DNA of 64,000 nucleotides, taken from NCBI RefSeq assembly GCF_017833295.1, contig NZ_JAFIBW010000001.1, positions 2,432,001 through 2,496,000 of the forward strand, given 5' to 3'. The notes under the pieces were generated by a model. The model was not told the origin of the DNA. It saw only the letters and a list, made by a program, of their open reading frames with translations, and did not search any database. This DNA comes from Methylobacterium sp. PvR107 (lineage in GTDB: Bacteria > Pseudomonadota > Alphaproteobacteria > Rhizobiales > Beijerinckiaceae). A program made the translations under genes and the position numbers. Shown here piece by piece: positions 61,687-64,000 of the stretch (positions within the stretch are counted from its first letter, which is position 1; every line of letters starts with the position of its first letter).

Positions 61687-61728
61687 CCCGTCATTCCGGG
61701 GCGCCGAAGGCGAGCCCGGAATGACGGG
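61687..61728. repeat. Perfect 14-bp inverted repeat, family 1 ends only
   Basis: CCCGTCATTCCGGG (61687-61700) and CCCGGAATGACGGG (61715-61728) are perfect inverted arms around a 14-base loop. They match the outer ends of the two longer elements at 8927-9044 and 40405-40521. It sits between the convergent GDSL and DUF2793 genes, where it could end both transcripts. Confidence 0.8.
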
Positions 61729-61740
61729 GCACGAAACCGC

Positions 61741-62721
61741 TCAGGCTGCGCGGCGCGCGCCGGTCGCCAGGGGTGTCCCGTCGGCCCGCTGATAGTGCCA
61801 CACACGCCAGCGGCCAGCGGCATCCGAGAGCGCGATGCACGTGTCGTCCGCGGCCGTCACGATGTCGGCCCGGGTCGGCAGAACCAGCGATTCCGCATCG
61901 TGCACCAGGGTCGCGCCGCCCGTGAAGCGCACGAACCGCTCGCGATCGGCCGCGGTGCCGAAGCGCGTGATCCGTCCCGCGTCGGTCACGAGCACCCGCC
62001 GCGTGCCGGTGCCGCCGAGATCGGTGGTGGCAGCGGCGGCTAGCGACGTCTCGGTGGAGGCGAAATCGATTCCGCCGGTCCTGGCCGAGGCGGTGAGCGC
62101 GGTGGCGAAGGCGGCGCCGTCGGGTGAGACCTTCAGGGAAACATCGTCGCTCCCCAGTAGCCCGAGCAGCGCACGCGCCGCGTAGCCGGTCTCGAGGACC
62201 AGGGCGGCGTCGCGGGTCGCGTCCCGCTTGTTCACGAAGATCCGCATGTCGCCGCTGCCCGGCGTCGCATCGTCCCAGGTCAGCAGCGCCGCGTCCGCCT
62301 TGACGGCGAGGCGGTTGGTCGCGTCGGCACCCGTGTTGATCCCGAGGCGGCTGATGCTCTGGACGGCCGTGAGGGTGCGGCGGAAGCTCGTCCAGGCGGC
62401 GCCGTCGAACACGTAGAGGTCGGCCTCGTCGATCAGGTAGGCGAGCCAGCCGGCCCGGGGCGCCGCACCAGTCCAGACGCCGTCGGCGTAGCGCACCATC
62501 TGGCCCGCGAGGCCCGCCCAGGCGCCGCCGGGATCGGCCGCGGCCACGAGGTAGCGGTCGCCCTCCGCGGGGCCCGGCGGCGGCGCGATCAGGTCCTTGT
62601 CGAGGCAGGCGAGCTGCGCGAGCGCGTCGATCAGGCCGAGCGCCTCGTTGTGGGTGACGTGCTTCTGGGCCTGGCTCGCGGCGATCAGCGGCAGGCCGAG
62701 ATGGGGCGTGGTGTCGGACAT
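61741..62721 (-). CDS. DUF2793 protein of the GTA tail region
   Basis: The 326-residue protein begins MSDTTPHLGLPLIAASQAQK then HVTHNEALGLIDALAQL, the DUF2793 signature seen in GTA and phage tail clusters of alphaproteobacteria. It continues with PPPGPAEGDRYLVAAADPGG, QMVRYADGVWTGAAPRAGWL and a beta-rich C-terminus (TRADIVTAADDTCIALSDAA). ATG 62721 has GGGAG seven bases upstream. It follows the gp15-like gene by 17 bases, so it is the last gene of the GTA transcript. A fibre or receptor-binding role is likely but not shown. Confidence 0.9.
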   Translation of the reverse strand: MSDTTPHLGLPLIAASQAQKHVTHNEALGLIDALAQLACLDKDLIAPPPGPAEGDRYLVAAADPGGAWAGLAGQMVRYADGVWTGAAPRAGWLAYLIDEADLYVFDGAAWTSFRRTLTAVQSISRLGINTGADATNRLAVKADAALLTWDDATPGSGDMRIFVNKRDATRDAALVLETGYAARALLGLLGSDDVSLKVSPDGAAFATALTASARTGGIDFASTETSLAAAATTDLGGTGTRRVLVTDAGRITRFGTAADRERFVRFTGGATLVHDAESLVLPTRADIVTAADDTCIALSDAAGRWRVWHYQRADGTPLATGARRAA

Positions 62722-62738
62722 GGCGGGCTCCCGGGCGT

Positions 62739-64000
62739 TCAGGCCGAGCGGACGGGGATGCGGACACGGCGGGCGGGCCCGGGGCCGGCGACGGCGCCGA
62801 TCTGCGCCACGGCCAGGTCGAGGCTGGTTTGCGGCCCGCCGAAATCCGCCGCCTCGTCGGCGTAGAGGAGGTTCTGGGCCTCGGCCCGGAGCGTCCGGAC
62901 GGCCGTGTCCCCGGAGAAGAGCGTCACCGCGTAGGCTTCCGGCTCGTCCAGCGGGATCTCGGCCGGCTCCCAGGAATCGCCGTCGCGGCGTGCCCGGCGG
63001 ATCCAAGAGAGCCGCACGCCCTGCGCCTCCCGGCGCGCCCGCAGGTGCACGGGCCGCAGCGGCCGGAATGCCGCGAGGCCGGCGGTGGCCGCGAGTTCCG
63101 TGAAGGCCGGATCGCCCGGGTCGCTCCCCGCCGGGCCGATCCGGTAGCGGAAACCCCGTCCGGCCTCGTCGAGCCGCTCGACCAGGGGGACCACCGCGCC
63201 GTCGTCGAGGCGCACGATCAGGCTGCCCAGGGGGGTGTCCCGGCCGGCGGCCTCCTCGCTGCCCGCGAGCCCGCGCAGGAGCCCGGACAGCCGGTAGGTG
63301 TCGGTTCCGGTGAGCACGGCCTGCGCGACGCCGAGCAGCTCGACGGCGCCGTCCGGGCCGATCAGCGCGAACAGGTTGCCGCCGGCGAGCATTGCGGCCG
63401 TGCCCACCGAGGCGAGCGCGCTGCCCCGACGCAGGGTGACGTCGAGCGTCACGCCGCGCTGCAGGCGCCAGAGCGGTCCGGCCGGGAGCGCCGCGCGGGT
63501 GCGCCCCAGGCAGGCCGGGTAGTCGACGCGTCCGTGGAGCGCGAGCGGTCCCGTGCCGTCCGCGCGCCAGATCGCGGCCGCCCCCGGCCAGGGCTCGGCC
63601 GCCACCGCGAGGTATTGCAGGATCGTGGGGCTGCCCCGATCCACCGGCAGGTCAAGGGCGAGCGCCAGCGGCGGTCCCGGGAAAGCCGGCGGCGCGAGCG
63701 CCGGCAGGGCCGGGCTGCGGGCGAGTGCCCGCCCGGGGCCGCCGCGCGGCGGCACGCCGCTCGCCTCGATCCGGCGGCCGGTGGGGGCGTCGTCGATCCG
63801 GTCGATCTTGCGCAGCACCGTGCCGCCCGGCACGTCCGCCGGGACCGCCAGGAGATCGCCGGGCTCCAGCGCGACCCGGCGCGGGCTGACCGTGAACACC
63901 GCGCTGTCGCGGGCCGCGATGATCCGGTCGAGCAGCGCCTCGGCGAGCCCGTCGCCGGTCTCGCAGCGGGTGACGATCGCCGCCTCGATCCGGGTCTCGC
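62739..64000 (-). CDS. GTA host-specificity/tail protein (RcGTA gp15-like), 5' part outside window
   Basis: Only the C-terminal about 420 residues are visible; the frame stays open to the right edge (ETRIEAAIVTRCETGDGLAE near 63990-63930), so the gene starts beyond it. The visible part resembles the baseplate-hub/host-specificity protein of Rhodobacter-type GTAs: VSPRRVALEPGDLLAVPADV, LYRLSG-type segment TYRLSGLLRGLAGSEEAAG, FRYRIGPAGSD, and the fibronectin-like end HLRARREAQGVRLSWIRRAR. The full protein normally has an N-terminal glycoside-hydrolase/TIM-barrel domain. A GTA structural cluster should continue beyond base 64000. Confidence 0.9.
   Translation of the reverse strand, partial: ETRIEAAIVTRCETGDGLAEALLDRIIAARDSAVFTVSPRRVALEPGDLLAVPADVPGGTVLRKIDRIDDAPTGRRIEASGVPPRGGPGRALARSPALPALAPPAFPGPPLALALDLPVDRGSPTILQYLAVAAEPWPGAAAIWRADGTGPLALHGRVDYPACLGRTRAALPAGPLWRLQRGVTLDVTLRRGSALASVGTAAMLAGGNLFALIGPDGAVELLGVAQAVLTGTDTYRLSGLLRGLAGSEEAAGRDTPLGSLIVRLDDGAVVPLVERLDEAGRGFRYRIGPAGSDPGDPAFTELAATAGLAAFRPLRPVHLRARREAQGVRLSWIRRARRDGDSWEPAEIPLDEPEAYAVTLFSGDTAVRTLRAEAQNLLYADEAADFGGPQTSLDLAVAQIGAVAGPGPARRVRIPVRSA

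Overview
This is high-GC, densely coded chromosomal DNA from an alphaproteobacterium. The best fit is Methylobacterium/Methylorubrum. The reasons are a molybdenum NAD-dependent formate dehydrogenase (FDH2/Fds type), a phosphoribulokinase-fructose bisphosphatase cluster with a CbbR/QscR-like regulator, a cycHJKL-type cytochrome c maturation operon, and the 3' end of a Rhodobacter-like gene transfer agent (GTA) cluster. No rRNA, tRNA, CRISPR array or complete insertion sequence was seen.

Layout. Bases 1-2900 hold the 3' part of glnD and grpE. Bases 2900-6700 are accessory: a phospholipase A2-like secreted protein, a decayed Omp25-like barrel gene, two tiny exported or membrane proteins, and a DUF6502/DUF5666 pair behind a promoter rich in GTGGGA dyads. 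Then come ada, an AlgX-like SGNH protein and yebC. Bases 10.1-12.1 kb contain two gene remnants: the tail of a short-chain dehydrogenase and a truncated, frameshifted chemotaxis receptor. Bases 12.1-16.6 kb are the cbbF-cbbP-rpe-cbbY operon, diverging from a CbbR-type regulator. Bases 16.6-23.7 kb carry a flavin reductase, an MFS exporter, an amino-acid binding protein, and a LysR/GST/PNPOx-like/GST group.

Bases 23.9-28.4 kb form a signalling block: a CheY-like protein, an AI-2E family transporter with an extra C-terminal domain, a LOV-histidine kinase-receiver blue-light sensor and a small basic protein. A class III adenylate cyclase with TPR repeats follows; its 3' half is visibly AT-richer. 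Bases 31-40.4 kb hold a PanE-like reductase coupled to a YdiJ-like flavo-iron-sulfur dehydrogenase, RNase R, a DUF983 protein, a Nudix hydrolase and an MFS transporter, then rpmG with its terminator. Bases 41-49.2 kb are the formate region, all on the minus strand: fdsG-fdsB-fdsA-fdsD, an oxalate/formate-antiporter-like MFS gene and an FdsR-like LysR gene. Bases 50.3-55.1 kb are ccmI-ccmE-ccmF-ccmH; ccmH has a repeat element inserted in frame ahead of its signal sequence. Bases 55.3-59.0 kb hold a PepSY protein, response regulator and histidine kinase, with a PrpF-like isomerase gene embedded between the last two. The right end (59.2-64 kb) is the GTA 3' end: gp15-like tail protein, DUF2793 protein, GDSL hydrolase, tail-tip lysozyme and three small membrane proteins that may form a lysis cassette.

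Several palindromic repeat families sit between genes, mostly at convergent gene ends. Many genes overlap by 4 bases (GTGA or ATGA), and GTG or TTG starts with good Shine-Dalgarno sequences are common.
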